Origin: JAAYAY01 sp963674575
GTDB taxonomy: Bacteria; Planctomycetota; Planctomycetia; Pirellulales; Thermoguttaceae
DNA: 64,000 nt
NCBI GenBank assembly: GCA_963674575.2
Contig: CAXXQT010000001.1
Location: 806,001-870,000, forward strand
Direction of reading: 5' to 3'
Under the pieces are notes generated by a model that did no database searches, was not told where the DNA came from, and was given only the letters and a program-made list of their open reading frames with translations. Within the stretch, counting starts at the first letter, position 1, and each line of letters begins with the position of its first letter. Shown here piece by piece: positions 33,453-42,950 of this stretch. The position numbers and the translations under genes were made by a program.

Positions 33453-35159
33453 GTGCGGACCCCCGTTGACCGTTTCTTCTTCGCCCTGCTGATCGTTGCG
33501 TCTTTGGGCTTGGTGGGTTGCCCGTCTGAGTCTCGGCAGAGGGCAGACGAGATTCACAAGGAAGTCCCTCGCCAATCAGAATCGGTTCAACTTGTCATTT
33601 CCTATCCGTCTGAGGGCACCGTTTTCCCGCCGGAAATCGCCCCTCCCACGTTTCGCTGGGAGTTCCATCCGCGCAACGGCAACCTCCGTTGGCGGGTTAG
33701 CCTTGATTTTGCCGACGGCGGCGAACCCTTGCGAGCCGATTCGGACACCGCCCAGTGGTGTCCCTCGCACGATCTGTGGGAAGAGATCAAACAACGCTCC
33801 GTGGAGCAGGCAGTTCGGATCACCGTGAGGGGATGTCCCACGCAGGATCCTGAGACCGTTGTTGCCGAAGGTTCCGTTCGTTTCAGCACGTCGGCTGATG
33901 AAGTCGGGGCACCTCTGTTCTTCCGAGAGGTGAACCTGCCCTTCCTGGACGCCGTCAAGAATCCAGCCGCCTATATCCGCTGGCGTTTTGGGGAAATCTC
34001 TTCCGAAGAGCCGCCTCCGATTGTGCTGGAGAAGCTGCCCGTGTGCGGCAATTGCCACTCCTTCTCCGCCGATGCCTCCGTCTTCGGCGTGGATGTTGAC
34101 TATGCGAACGACAAGGGCTCCTACGCAATTTGTCCGGTGAGCGATGAGACCTGCCTGTGTGACGAGAACATCATTACGTGGTGTGATTTTCAGAAGGAAG
34201 ACGGGAAGAAGACCTTTGGCCTGCTTTCCCAGGTATCGCCGGATGGTCGGTATGTGGTTAGCACGGTCAAGGACCTGTCGGTGTTTCAGGCGGTCGACAA
34301 CCTCACGTTCAGCCAGCTCTTTTTCCCGATTCGCGGCATTCTTTGTGTCTATGACCGGGTAACCAAGACTTATCGAGCACTCCCGGGCGCTGACGATGAG
34401 CGCTTCGTCCAAAGCAATCCCACATGGAGTCCCGACGGCAAACAGATTGTCTTCGCCCGATCCGCGGCATACTATGGTCAGGAAGCGAAAGCGAACGAAC
34501 TCGGATTGACTCAGGTGGAGGAGATTTCCAGATTCCTCGCAGAAAGAAAGACGTTTCAATACGACCTGTACCGAGTTCCTTTCCATGAGGGCCAAGGGGG
34601 GGAGGCCGAGCCGCTGGCCGGTGCGTCGCAGAACGGGAAAAGCAACTATTTCGCCCGTTATTCGCCCGACGGCAGGTGGATCGTGTTCTGTCAGGCAGAA
34701 TCGTTCATGCTTCTTCAGCCCGACAGCGAGCTCTATATCATTCCGGCGGAAGGAGGAGTGGCTCGACGGCTGGGCTGCAACACCGATCGGATGAATTCCT
34801 GGCACAGTTGGACGCCCAACGGAAAGTGGCTGGTGTTCTCCTCGAAGGCTTTCTCCGACTACACGCAGCTCTTTCTGACGCATGTCGACGAGGCGGGAGA
34901 GAGCACGCCGCCGGTCCTGTTGAAGAACTTCACCGCCGACAACCGGGCCGCCAATATTCCGGAGTTCGTCAACGCCAGTCCCACCGCGATCGAGCGGATC
35001 CGGGAAGCGTTCCTCGACGACACCAACTACTTGAGGGCCGGAGACGAATATCGCAAGCAGAGAGACTATCCGGGGGCCATCGAACTCTATCGCAAGGCCC
35101 TGGAACTCAACCCTGACAACGCCTTGGTCCACACAAACTGGGGACTGTGCCTGGTTTAA
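33453..35159 (+). CDS. Lipoprotein with CxxCH motif, WD40-like propeller and truncated TPR; 5' part of an interrupted gene
   Basis: 568 residues: signal with lipobox (about residue 23), a beta-rich N-terminal domain, a heme-c-type motif CGNCH (Cys198, Cys201, His202), a TolB/PD40-like propeller (about 260-490, with SPDGKQIVF, SPDGRWIVFC, TPNGKWLVFSSKA), then TPR sequence (YRKQRDYPGAIELYRKALEL, NTNWGLCLV-type) that stops in mid-repeat at TAA 35157. A 194-bp element and then ATG 35362 follow, and the same TPR continues in register. The start is GTG with AAGGAG upstream. Heme attachment is likely by motif only. Confidence 0.82.
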   Translation: MRTPVDRFFFALLIVASLGLVGCPSESRQRADEIHKEVPRQSESVQLVISYPSEGTVFPPEIAPPTFRWEFHPRNGNLRWRVSLDFADGGEPLRADSDTAQWCPSHDLWEEIKQRSVEQAVRITVRGCPTQDPETVVAEGSVRFSTSADEVGAPLFFREVNLPFLDAVKNPAAYIRWRFGEISSEEPPPIVLEKLPVCGNCHSFSADASVFGVDVDYANDKGSYAICPVSDETCLCDENIITWCDFQKEDGKKTFGLLSQVSPDGRYVVSTVKDLSVFQAVDNLTFSQLFFPIRGILCVYDRVTKTYRALPGADDERFVQSNPTWSPDGKQIVFARSAAYYGQEAKANELGLTQVEEISRFLAERKTFQYDLYRVPFHEGQGGEAEPLAGASQNGKSNYFARYSPDGRWIVFCQAESFMLLQPDSELYIIPAEGGVARRLGCNTDRMNSWHSWTPNGKWLVFSSKAFSDYTQLFLTHVDEAGESTPPVLLKNFTADNRAANIPEFVNASPTAIERIREAFLDDTNYLRAGDEYRKQRDYPGAIELYRKALELNPDNALVHTNWGLCLV

Positions 35160-35365
35160 ATGGGGTTCATCCGATTCAAGAATGCGCTCGCCCGACCAGC
35201 GCCGAATCGAGCCGAGGCTGATCAGAGAAGAGGCACCGGTACTCTGCCGCGGAGTACCGGTGCCTCTTCTCTGGCTCCCCTTGTTCCCGCAAAGTCTGCG
35301 TCGAAACCTGTTTCGATGCAACAGCTTGCACCTGCGCACGTTTCGGTCGGATGAACCTTAAATGG
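35156..35365. mobile_element. MITE-like insertion (194 bp) with 8-bp target duplication
   Basis: The element 35164-35357 has terminal inverted repeats GGTTCATCCGA / TCGGATGAACC and is flanked by direct copies of TTAAATGG (35156-35163 and 35358-35365). It contains a 21-bp perfect hairpin (AGAGAAGAGGCACCGGTACTC and its complement, loop of about 7 nt) but no coding capacity. Length, terminal repeats and duplication fit a nonautonomous transposon. It interrupts the TPR region of the gene starting at 33453. Confidence 0.88.
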
Positions 35366-36036
35366 GCCAAGTGGATGCGGCGGAGAAACGCTTTCGCCGG
35401 GCGATCGAACTCGATCCGGATCTCGCCACGGCGCATTGCAACCTCGGCATCGTGCTGCTCCAGCAGAGCCAGCCGGTTGAGGCGGAGGAGTTGCAGCGCG
35501 AGGCGATCCGGCTCGATCCCGACTATGGCCCGCCCCGTCTGCACCTGGGGACGCTGTTGCTGGGGCGGGGACGCCTGTCGGAAGCCGTTGAGCAATTGAC
35601 CGAGGCGGTGCGGATTGCTCCCCACGACCCGTTTGCCCAGTTCAACCTGGGAATCGCCTTGCTCGGTGCGCGACAACCCGGCCAGGCGGTCGAGCACCTG
35701 GAGCAGGCTGTCGCTCGCGATTCGGAGTTTGTGCCCGCCATGGTGAGCCTTTCCCTTCTCCGGGCGACGAGTGCTGATGCCAGCCTGCGACGGGGCCAGC
35801 AGGCCCTCGACCTGGCGACCCGGGCACGGAAGCTAGTGCCGCCCGAGAATCCCGAAATTCTGCACGCCCTGGCCGCCGCCTATGCCGAGGTGGGCCAATT
35901 CGGGGAAGCGGTTCGGACTGCCGACCTTGCCGTTCGCACGGCCCGCAGTGCGGGCAATGCTCCCATGGCCGCCGCCATCGAGCAGGCATTGAACCTCTAC
36001 CGGCAGCGTCAGCCTCTGCGAGCCAGGTACGAGTAG
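35362..36036 (+). pseudogene. TPR-containing 3' fragment of the interrupted gene
   Basis: 224 codons beginning MGQVDAAEKRFRRAIELDPD with about six TPR units (for example NLGIVLLQQSQPVEAEEL, FNLGIALLGARQPGQAVEH). Residue spacing continues the last TPR of the upstream part with exactly one missing residue at the TAA. Both target copies contain that TAA, so the stop may predate the insertion, or the two parts may once have been coupled (TAAATG). Whether this fragment is still translated from ATG 35362 is unknown. Confidence 0.7.
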
Positions 36037-36164
36037 TGCGGTAGCTGCCCTTGAAGAGGCTCGCCGCGTCGGGGTGCGTTCCTGCAAATCCCGGCTTCTG
36101 CTGCGCACTGTTGAGGCAATCGCCGATTTCCATATCCCGATGGATTTTCATTCGCATTTGCATA

Positions 36165-36385
36165 ACGACGGTTCGCCACGTAGTGGCGTAATTTGAAGAG
36201 CCAGGGGTGTCAACCCCTGGACTTGTCGGCCAATCACAAATGTGCCACGTAGTGGTACGACAGACGTTATTCGGTGGTCACCAGCCTCTCGGTCGGTTAT
36301 GATGCCGCGACGCGGCAAGGTTGATCGATGCAACACGTGTTTGTGCCGTGGGCGCGGTATCCTCTCTTTGTCCCATCTCGGGGCC
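36165..36385. repeat. Multi-hairpin intergenic repeat block
   Basis: CGCCACGTAGTGGCG (about 36175) and GCCACGTAGTGGTACG (about 36244) are near-identical palindromes. Between them lies a perfect CCAGGGGT-GTCA-ACCCCTGG hairpin (about 36201-36220). A CCGCGACGCGG palindrome follows. No coding capacity. It fills the spacer between convergent genes, as terminator-like and REP-type sequences do. Confidence 0.6.
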
Positions 36386-36402
36386 AGGGCAAATCCCAAC
36401 CT

Positions 36403-38487
36403 TCATCCCACCGCCCCCTTCCACAGCAAGACCGCTCCCACCGTCCAGAAGAACAACGCGTACGAGAGCAACACGCAAAGGACGTCAACGACGGGACGGG
36501 GGCGGGCCGTGAGTCGATAGGCCGTTGGAATGGCGATGGGCCACGAGGGCAGAAAACCGATCAGAAAGGTCCATTCTGTTGCCAGGCTCAGTCTTCGGCA
36601 TGCGAGATAGTAGCCCAGGCAGACGGCCAGGAAGAACGCGGCCACGGCGAGGGAACGCCACTTTCCTCGATTCGGTTCGCCCGATCGATTCACGGCGACG
36701 ATCGTGTTCAAGGCCACCTGGTGCGCCACGAACAGGCACACGGGCCACGTGAACACGAACGGTCCGAACCAGCGATTGAAAAGGGCCGTGCCCGCAATGC
36801 CTAACAGGAAAGCGGTCGTCCAGAACACGGCCCAACCAACACCAGAGGCCTTCTGGGGCCAACGAGTCGCGACCAGGAATCTCATCGACACGCCCGCCAA
36901 CGAAGCCGGTATCAGCACGCCCAGCACGCAATAGAAGAACCAGCGACTCAACTCTGCCAGGTCGGCCGGGTCGAAGGCGTATTCCCTTTCGCCCGCGACG
37001 AACCAAGCCAGATCGAACCAGTCCGAAGCCGGTTCCCCCAGTGCGGGTCGCGATGCAAGAGTGGGTTCGACGTTCAGCCTTTCCGGACGTCCCACGTAGA
37101 CGCAGACCAGTTCGCTTGGGCTGCGCAGATAGAGCCGGCCGCAGTCCAAGGCCGGCGGCGTCCAACAGATCTCGTCCTGGAAGATCTGGCTTCGTCCCAA
37201 CGGCTCAAAATGCTCCGGATTGGCCCGGGCCAGAATCAGCTCCCCGGCGTCCGATAGCAGAAAGAGTTTGCCGTCGGCGGCCACGCCGGTGGCGTGTCCC
37301 ACCTTGTCCGTTTCCCAGAGCACCTCGCCCATCGAAAAGTCGAGGCATTTGTACGTTCCGCGCGACGGTCGCTGGGCCTTGGCCTGGGCTTCGCGCAGAT
37401 CGAAGCCGTACACCTGCCCGTCCACCAGCAGGCTCGAGGCCGTGTCGTTTGAGAATTGGCGATTCGTCCATACCGGGGTCAACTTGATTGCCCCGTCGGT
37501 TGCGCCGGTCGTTTCCTGTCGTTCCAGGCGATAGCAGGCCGCTCCTGCGCGAAAGGGGCTGGCGACCATCAAGAGAGGTTCTCTGTAGAGCGGCGCCGCG
37601 GCGTGCTCGTCGTAGCCGGAAGAGAAGACCTCCAGCGCCAGTTCGCGGCCCGTCTTCAGGTCGAACAGGGCCAACGCGTTTTGCAGGAAGGCCACCACGC
37701 ACCGCCGACCCTCGAAGTCGATGGGCAATGCGGAGCAATAACTTGCCTTTTCGCTGCCGGAAGCCCACACCGTGGAGCCGTTCTCGGCGTTCAAGGCCAC
37801 CACGCTCGCTCCTTCGCCACCGACAGGCAAGATGACCTTGCCGTCTTCGACCAGGGGCGAGCAGGAGTAGCCGAACCCGGTTCCGCGACCGTCGAATCGT
37901 TCGTTGACGTTCACCAGCCAGATTCGCTTGCCGGTGTTTGCGTCGAGGCAGCCGATTTGCCCATCGGGGCCTGCGAAGTAGATGCGGCCCTCGTGCCAGG
38001 TCGGCGTCGCCCGGGGGCCCGGGTACATTCCCGCCGGTTCGTAGGGCCAGGCGTAGCCGTGTCGCCAGAGCAATTCGCCGGTGGCGGCATCACGGCACTC
38101 CACGTCCTGGCTCGTCAACGACTGCGTCTGGGTGAAGAGCCGGCCCGCCACGACAATCACGCCCGAGTAGCCTCGCCCGCAAGGCTGCGACCAGAGCAGG
38201 GGTGGCCCCTCGGCGGGCCAGTGGTCCGCCAGGTCTGTTTCAGACGAGTGACCGTCATAGGTCGGTCCACGCCGATGGGGCCATCCCGGTCCCGCGTCCT
38301 CGTCTCGGGCCGTTCCGACCGGCGTCACCGGAGATCGCACCGCTCGCCGGAACAGCGAACCCACGTCGCCAAAGGCCAGGAAGACGATCAAGCCGAAAAC
38401 GGCTAGCGCCAGCAAACGCGTGGCCAGGAAGCCCGCGATCTTCCTAGCACGCCCGTGTTTCGTCTCGTCGTGTTCGGTGGATGTCAT
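36403..38487 (-). CDS. PQQ-like beta-propeller protein with multi-pass C-terminal membrane domain
   Basis: 694 residues: one N-terminal membrane helix (about 20-42), a propeller (about 80-470) with WPHRRGPTYDGHSSETDLAD and turns such as AATGELLWRHGYA, ANTGKRIWLV and FSMGEVLWETDK, and then about seven membrane helices (about 520-690, starting FFYCVLGVLIPASL). It resembles the 20.7-22.1 kb propeller protein in its first domain but not in its membrane tail. Function unknown; perhaps a sensor or an electron-transfer component of the envelope. Third gene of a minus-strand run. Confidence 0.85.
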   Translation of the reverse strand: MTSTEHDETKHGRARKIAGFLATRLLALAVFGLIVFLAFGDVGSLFRRAVRSPVTPVGTARDEDAGPGWPHRRGPTYDGHSSETDLADHWPAEGPPLLWSQPCGRGYSGVIVVAGRLFTQTQSLTSQDVECRDAATGELLWRHGYAWPYEPAGMYPGPRATPTWHEGRIYFAGPDGQIGCLDANTGKRIWLVNVNERFDGRGTGFGYSCSPLVEDGKVILPVGGEGASVVALNAENGSTVWASGSEKASYCSALPIDFEGRRCVVAFLQNALALFDLKTGRELALEVFSSGYDEHAAAPLYREPLLMVASPFRAGAACYRLERQETTGATDGAIKLTPVWTNRQFSNDTASSLLVDGQVYGFDLREAQAKAQRPSRGTYKCLDFSMGEVLWETDKVGHATGVAADGKLFLLSDAGELILARANPEHFEPLGRSQIFQDEICWTPPALDCGRLYLRSPSELVCVYVGRPERLNVEPTLASRPALGEPASDWFDLAWFVAGEREYAFDPADLAELSRWFFYCVLGVLIPASLAGVSMRFLVATRWPQKASGVGWAVFWTTAFLLGIAGTALFNRWFGPFVFTWPVCLFVAHQVALNTIVAVNRSGEPNRGKWRSLAVAAFFLAVCLGYYLACRRLSLATEWTFLIGFLPSWPIAIPTAYRLTARPRPVVDVLCVLLSYALFFWTVGAVLLWKGAVG

Positions 38488-38551
38488 GTCGGTGTGGTGT
38501 GCCTGAAAAACGCAACGATTCGATCAGGGCCTGTCTCGAGGGGGGGAGATC

Positions 38552-40012
38552 CTATGGCAAGACTCCCCGAAGCGGCATAAGGCGGTCGTGCAGCTCCTGC
38601 ATTTCATAGCGAATGAACTTCCCACAACCCCGCAGCATTGCCTCTTCCATCGTGATCCATTCGCCGGGTTCTGCCTCATGAGGATTCAATTCCTCCCACG
38701 CCATGACACGCTCGTGACATTCCGGGCAGTGAGTCTCCAACAGGGCCGAGCGGCACTCCGCCGTCAGTATCTGGTCGTCGCTCTCGTCCAGAACCGCAAG
38801 CAGTTCCGCTCGACACCACGGCTGATCGAGGACGGCCAGCGATGCGGCCGCGCTGATTCGGTTGCAGGGAATGTCCGAACGCAACGCCCTGCGAAACAGT
38901 GCAATCGCGACGTCAGGGAGATGCTCCAACGCCACGATTGCTGCTTCCCCGACGAATTGCGAATGCTGGGAAAGCAGTCTTTCCGCCATTCCTTCGGAGT
39001 AGCCACTCTTGAGCAGCAGTTCACAGCACGTGAAGTGAATGCCAGGGGCCGGGATATTGTCGTTGGAGTCGATTCGGTCCAGCAAGGTCTCGAGTTGCAC
39101 ACGCCACTTGTCGGCCGTTTGAGAAATGGCATCCAAGGCAGCCCCCATTGCCGCGTCGTCCGTTCCGTTTAGGGCTTCTTCAATCATCGCGTCAAGCTGG
39201 TCGCTCTCGATTTCGGCAAGGGCTTTCATCGCTTCGCCGCTTCTATTTCCGCCCCGAAATCTCTCGATAAGCCACTGGCTTCGTTCCTGGCGGCACGCGT
39301 CCACTCGCCTCGCGATATGGACCTCGCGGCTTTTGTCCGGAGATGTCCGTTCCATGAGGAACCAGTCGCCGACGGCCGAGGCGAACTGCCATTGCGTTTC
39401 TGCCGATTCCCACTTCGGTTCGATCCGTTCGAGCAAACCGCTCAACTCTTCGTGGTCGAATGCCAGCCGAAAGGCCCCTCGATCCTCGTACCTTTCCAGC
39501 AAACCTGACTCACGGAGACGATCGATTGCGAGAAGCACGGTTCGAAAGGACGGATGCAACTGAATCAGCCGTTGCTCGACCAACGTTGGCGTCTTTAGCG
39601 ATTCGAGGTACCAGATGAAAAAGAACGAATCGAACCAGTCGGAGGAGGAGTCGTAGAAATCGACATCGATGGCCTCACCCGTGCCCCGGTGCGTGAGGCA
39701 ACATCCGCGTCCGTGAAAATTGTAGGCCCAATCGGACAGCCCGGGGACGACACCGCGACCCGGACAATCGGGATGGCCCAGGCAGCCGGCTCTTGCCAGG
39801 GCCTGCAAGTCGGCGGCCAACCGCGACGTGATCGTCTCGGCCACAAATTTCTGCCGCTGGCGATGGCGAACCAGTCCCAGAAGCGTCCAGACCTCCCAAC
39901 ATGAGAGAGGATTTGGCTGGTCAAGCCAGCGGTTCGGCCAGTCCCCCTCCGGGCATTTCCCGTCTGCAATCAGGGCCAATCGTTCTATGAGAATCGAGAT
40001 CACATCCACCAC
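38552..40012 (-). CDS. Hypothetical protein with HEAT-like C-terminal region
   Basis: 486 residues, no signal peptide. The N-terminal ~130 residues include CLGHPDCPGRGVV, WAYNFHGRGCCL and IDVDF; the pattern resembles DUF6896 but I cannot confirm it. The C-terminal half (about 240-460) is repeated helices (ALDAISQTADKWRVQLE, AAIVALEHLPDVAIALF) like HEAT/ARM units and contains HCPECHERV. The start is the GTG at 40012, with other GTGs close by. It lies between a Tat oxidoreductase and the propeller protein on the same strand. Role unknown. Confidence 0.6.
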   Translation of the reverse strand: MVDVISILIERLALIADGKCPEGDWPNRWLDQPNPLSCWEVWTLLGLVRHRQRQKFVAETITSRLAADLQALARAGCLGHPDCPGRGVVPGLSDWAYNFHGRGCCLTHRGTGEAIDVDFYDSSSDWFDSFFFIWYLESLKTPTLVEQRLIQLHPSFRTVLLAIDRLRESGLLERYEDRGAFRLAFDHEELSGLLERIEPKWESAETQWQFASAVGDWFLMERTSPDKSREVHIARRVDACRQERSQWLIERFRGGNRSGEAMKALAEIESDQLDAMIEEALNGTDDAAMGAALDAISQTADKWRVQLETLLDRIDSNDNIPAPGIHFTCCELLLKSGYSEGMAERLLSQHSQFVGEAAIVALEHLPDVAIALFRRALRSDIPCNRISAAASLAVLDQPWCRAELLAVLDESDDQILTAECRSALLETHCPECHERVMAWEELNPHEAEPGEWITMEEAMLRGCGKFIRYEMQELHDRLMPLRGVLP

Positions 40013-40149
40013 CCGGTTTGAACAATCGCTCCGGCTGCCGCGTGCCGCCTTCTACCCGACAACACGTTCATCCTACCCCAAACGGGAACAAAACGATGTC
40101 AAATTGTTCTCGTCCACAGACGATCTGGCACGCTTCCCCTCTTCAACGA

Positions 40150-41739
40150 TCAGGGAGCCGTCAGAATCTCCAGTGTCTTTGGCAACTCTGTCGGATCGAT
40201 CTCTGCCACCTGCCTGCCTTGTTCTCTCGCCTCGGCCGCGGCCAGCCCCGCGACCTGGCCCGTCGTCATCCAGACCGGTTCCATCCGGAGGACCGACATG
40301 GCCACGTGGGTGCAGGACATGGCAACCGGCGCCAGCAGGTTGTCGATTTGCTTCGGCAGCAAGGCCCCGTAGGGGATCTGGCCTGGCTGGGCAGGACCGG
40401 CCGCCTTCTTCGGGTACCACAAAACGCCTTCCATGAAGCCGTCGATGGCGAAACGTCGATCGTGGCAAGGATGAACGTCGAAGGAATGCTCGCCCAACGC
40501 GATGGGGTGCTCGACGGTTGGTGTTCGACCGGTCTTCTCGTCCACGGTGAAGTTGTGCTGCGTGATAATCGCCCGACCTTCAATCCGCCGCCCCTGCCGG
40601 ACGTAGATCTGCCAGGGCCAGTGGTCGTTGTCGACGAATTCCTCGTCGTGGAGCCCGATCCGCTGCATCTTCTCCCGGATCGAGTCGGGCATCCGCGGAT
40701 CGTTCTGCAGGAACCAGATCATTCCGGCCGCATGGTCGATGTGGAACTGATCGAGCCGCTGCCGGTGGTGGCGGTCGGCCTCCGGGTAACCCCAGTTCAT
40801 TCCCGGGCAGTTCAGGCTGCTCAGGCCCGTGATGCTTCCGTTCATCTGGTACTTCCGCCGCGGCATGGTTGTGCCGTAACCGTAGGATCGCTTCCGTCCT
40901 GTTTTGTGGTCATCAATCAACGGCAAGTAGTCGGGCAGATGCTGCTCGTAGGTGTCGGGTTTTTCGATCGGGATGCGGTGCTCCGGATCGTCGGTGAAGA
41001 TCGATCGGGCGCAGAAGGCCTGGATGGCCAGCGAGGGTTCTCCCGTGTCGGCCGTGAGGATCTGCTCGCCGGTGCGCCAGTTCATGTAATGGATGCCGGC
41101 CTTCGATTCACCGTATTCGTCCCGGCCTTCCCGGCCCACGCGGTAGGGAACATCGGCTCGTGCCGCCAGGTCGCCCTCGTAGGTCCCGTCGATGAAGGTG
41201 CGGGCGGCGACCTCGAAGACCACGCCCTTCTCGTCTTCCAGCCTTACCGAGCGGATCAGGCCTTCGGTCACGTCCGCCTCGGTCAGCCACAGGCCGGGCA
41301 GCCACTGCAGACGCTCCTGTTCACCGGCCAGCATCTCGCGGAAGACATGCTCGGCGACCGACGGTTCGTAGAACCACCCGTCCTGGGTCAGCCGCAACTG
41401 GCCCGGATCGTTGCCGAGTACTTGCCGGTAACGTTCGCGGACCCCCTGGATGAACTCCAGAACCAGGCCCCCGAAGAGGTGGCGGCGAACCGCGTCCGTA
41501 GTACACAGTCCGCTGGCTGCCATCCCGCCGGGGTTGTTCTTGGGGCAGGCGAGGACCACGCGATCTCCGCGCCTCGCAGCCTCGACTGCTGCCGCAATCC
41601 CGCCCGGCGTGGAACCGTAGACGAACGTGTCGCACACGTGTCGGGCGGCAACCGTTTCGGCCTTGGCTGAGCCTTGCGCCAGGCAGCCGGTCGCGGTGAC
41701 GGCCGCCCCGGCCGTTTTCAGGAATTCGCGTCGTTGCAT
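40150..41739 (-). CDS. Tat-exported FAD-dependent oxidoreductase
   Basis: 529 residues: Tat signal (QRREFLKTAGAAVTATGC, a lipobox-like ATGC is also present), then a Rossmann FAD fold with CDTFVYGSTPGGIAAAVEAA, a second stretch RTFIDGTYEGDLAARA and a C-terminal PYGALLPKQIDNLLAPV plus CTHVAMSVLRMEPVWMTTGQ, typical of the FAD_oxidored family that is abundant in planctomycetes. Substrate unknown. GAGGA lies about 8 nt before the ATG. Upstream in-frame residues derive from repeat A and are excluded. Confidence 0.88.
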   Translation of the reverse strand: MQRREFLKTAGAAVTATGCLAQGSAKAETVAARHVCDTFVYGSTPGGIAAAVEAARRGDRVVLACPKNNPGGMAASGLCTTDAVRRHLFGGLVLEFIQGVRERYRQVLGNDPGQLRLTQDGWFYEPSVAEHVFREMLAGEQERLQWLPGLWLTEADVTEGLIRSVRLEDEKGVVFEVAARTFIDGTYEGDLAARADVPYRVGREGRDEYGESKAGIHYMNWRTGEQILTADTGEPSLAIQAFCARSIFTDDPEHRIPIEKPDTYEQHLPDYLPLIDDHKTGRKRSYGYGTTMPRRKYQMNGSITGLSSLNCPGMNWGYPEADRHHRQRLDQFHIDHAAGMIWFLQNDPRMPDSIREKMQRIGLHDEEFVDNDHWPWQIYVRQGRRIEGRAIITQHNFTVDEKTGRTPTVEHPIALGEHSFDVHPCHDRRFAIDGFMEGVLWYPKKAAGPAQPGQIPYGALLPKQIDNLLAPVAMSCTHVAMSVLRMEPVWMTTGQVAGLAAAEAREQGRQVAEIDPTELPKTLEILTAP

Positions 41740-41768
41740 GGTGGGGGTCCTCAGAAGTACAGTGTCGT

Positions 41769-41850
41769 GGGTGGCACGCTCAAAGCCCGAGCGATGGGCG
41801 TGGTGAATTGGCCGTCCTCGCCCATCGCTCGCGCTCTGAGCGTGCCACCC
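41769..41850. repeat. Dispersed palindromic repeat, family A copy 2
   Basis: 82-bp palindrome with the same ends, GGGTGGCACGCT/AGCGTGCCACCC, as copies at 1483 and 58696. It lies between the divergent FAD oxidoreductase and MBL-fold genes, 30 bp from the oxidoreductase start. Confidence 0.8.
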
Positions 41851-41993
41851 ATGAACAACCCGTGCGGAGACTCGCCCATCTTCGGTGATGGGAAGGGCCA
41901 GGGCAAGTTCCCACGAGGGATCGGCAAACGAACCGGACGGGGCAGCGGCGTGTCTGCCCGGTTGTAGCCCCATTTCGCCCGATCCGAGGAGCC

Positions 41994-42857
41994 ATGCCCG
42001 TGCAGGTCAGCCCCCGTATTCACGCCCTCCCCCTTCCGTTTTCGATTCCCGTCGGTCCAGGTCAGACGATCCAACGGCTGGTCTACGTCTATGTCCTGCT
42101 GGGCCAACGCGAGACCTGGCTGGTCGATTCCGGAGTGGCGGGCAGCGAGGCTGCCATTGCTGACCACCTGGCGGGACTCGGGCGGGATCTGGAGAGCATT
42201 TCCACCCTGGTCCTCACCCATTCGCATCCGGACCACATCGGCGCCGCGGCAGCCATTCAGCAGGCGACGGGGTGCCGTATTCTCGTCCACGAGGCCGAAC
42301 GTGCCTGGGTGGAAGATGTGGATCTTCAGGAGCGTCAGCGTCCCGTGCCCGGCTTTTTCACGCTGGTGGGCGGGCCTGCCCGTGTGACGGGGACCTTTGT
42401 GGACGGGGATCGACTTGAGATCGACCAGGATCTTGCCCTGGAGGTTATTCACAGCCCCGGTCACTCGGTGGGTTCCACGTCGTTTCGGATCGAGTCCGAA
42501 GGGGTGCTGATCACCGGTGATGCACTCATTTCGCCGGGGGATTTTCCTATCTACGACGATGTTGTCCAGGCGGCTGCCTCGATCGAACGTCTTGCGAGCA
42601 TCGCCGGGGTAGAGATCCTGCTATCATCGTGGGAGGAGCCACGGCTGGGCGACCACATTCCTGGACGGTTTCAAGCAAGCCTCTGCTATTTGGAACGGAT
42701 CGGTAGGGTGGTGCGAAAGGTTGCTGATGGTTCAGGCCGTATTCAGCCCATGGAACTCTGCGACGCGGTGGTTCGGGAACTGGGGTTGCCGCCCGCGGCT
42801 GTTAATCCGCTGGTGGCCAGGGCCGTGATGTCCCACTCGAGATGCGAGTCCGCCTGA
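41994..42857 (+). CDS. MBL-fold metallo-hydrolase
   Basis: 287 residues of the metallo-beta-lactamase fold, a di-metal hydrolase. The motif HSHPDHIG (HxHxDH, about residues 76-82) is followed by the metal-bridging HSPGHSVGS and ITGDALISPG. No signal peptide, so cytoplasmic. The family includes glyoxalase II-, lactonase- and phosphodiesterase-like members; the substrate is unresolved. GAGGAG sits close (3-4 nt) to the ATG at 41994. Divergent from the Tat oxidoreductase. Confidence 0.9.
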   Translation: MPVQVSPRIHALPLPFSIPVGPGQTIQRLVYVYVLLGQRETWLVDSGVAGSEAAIADHLAGLGRDLESISTLVLTHSHPDHIGAAAAIQQATGCRILVHEAERAWVEDVDLQERQRPVPGFFTLVGGPARVTGTFVDGDRLEIDQDLALEVIHSPGHSVGSTSFRIESEGVLITGDALISPGDFPIYDDVVQAAASIERLASIAGVEILLSSWEEPRLGDHIPGRFQASLCYLERIGRVVRKVADGSGRIQPMELCDAVVRELGLPPAAVNPLVARAVMSHSRCESA

Positions 42858-42950
42858 CTGGGGTCTTGCACGGGGGAAGAAAATCCGGATGATCAAGGGC
42901 AGTTCCCTGGTTTGGGATAGACTTTCACGTTGCGATGTCCTGGTGCATTC

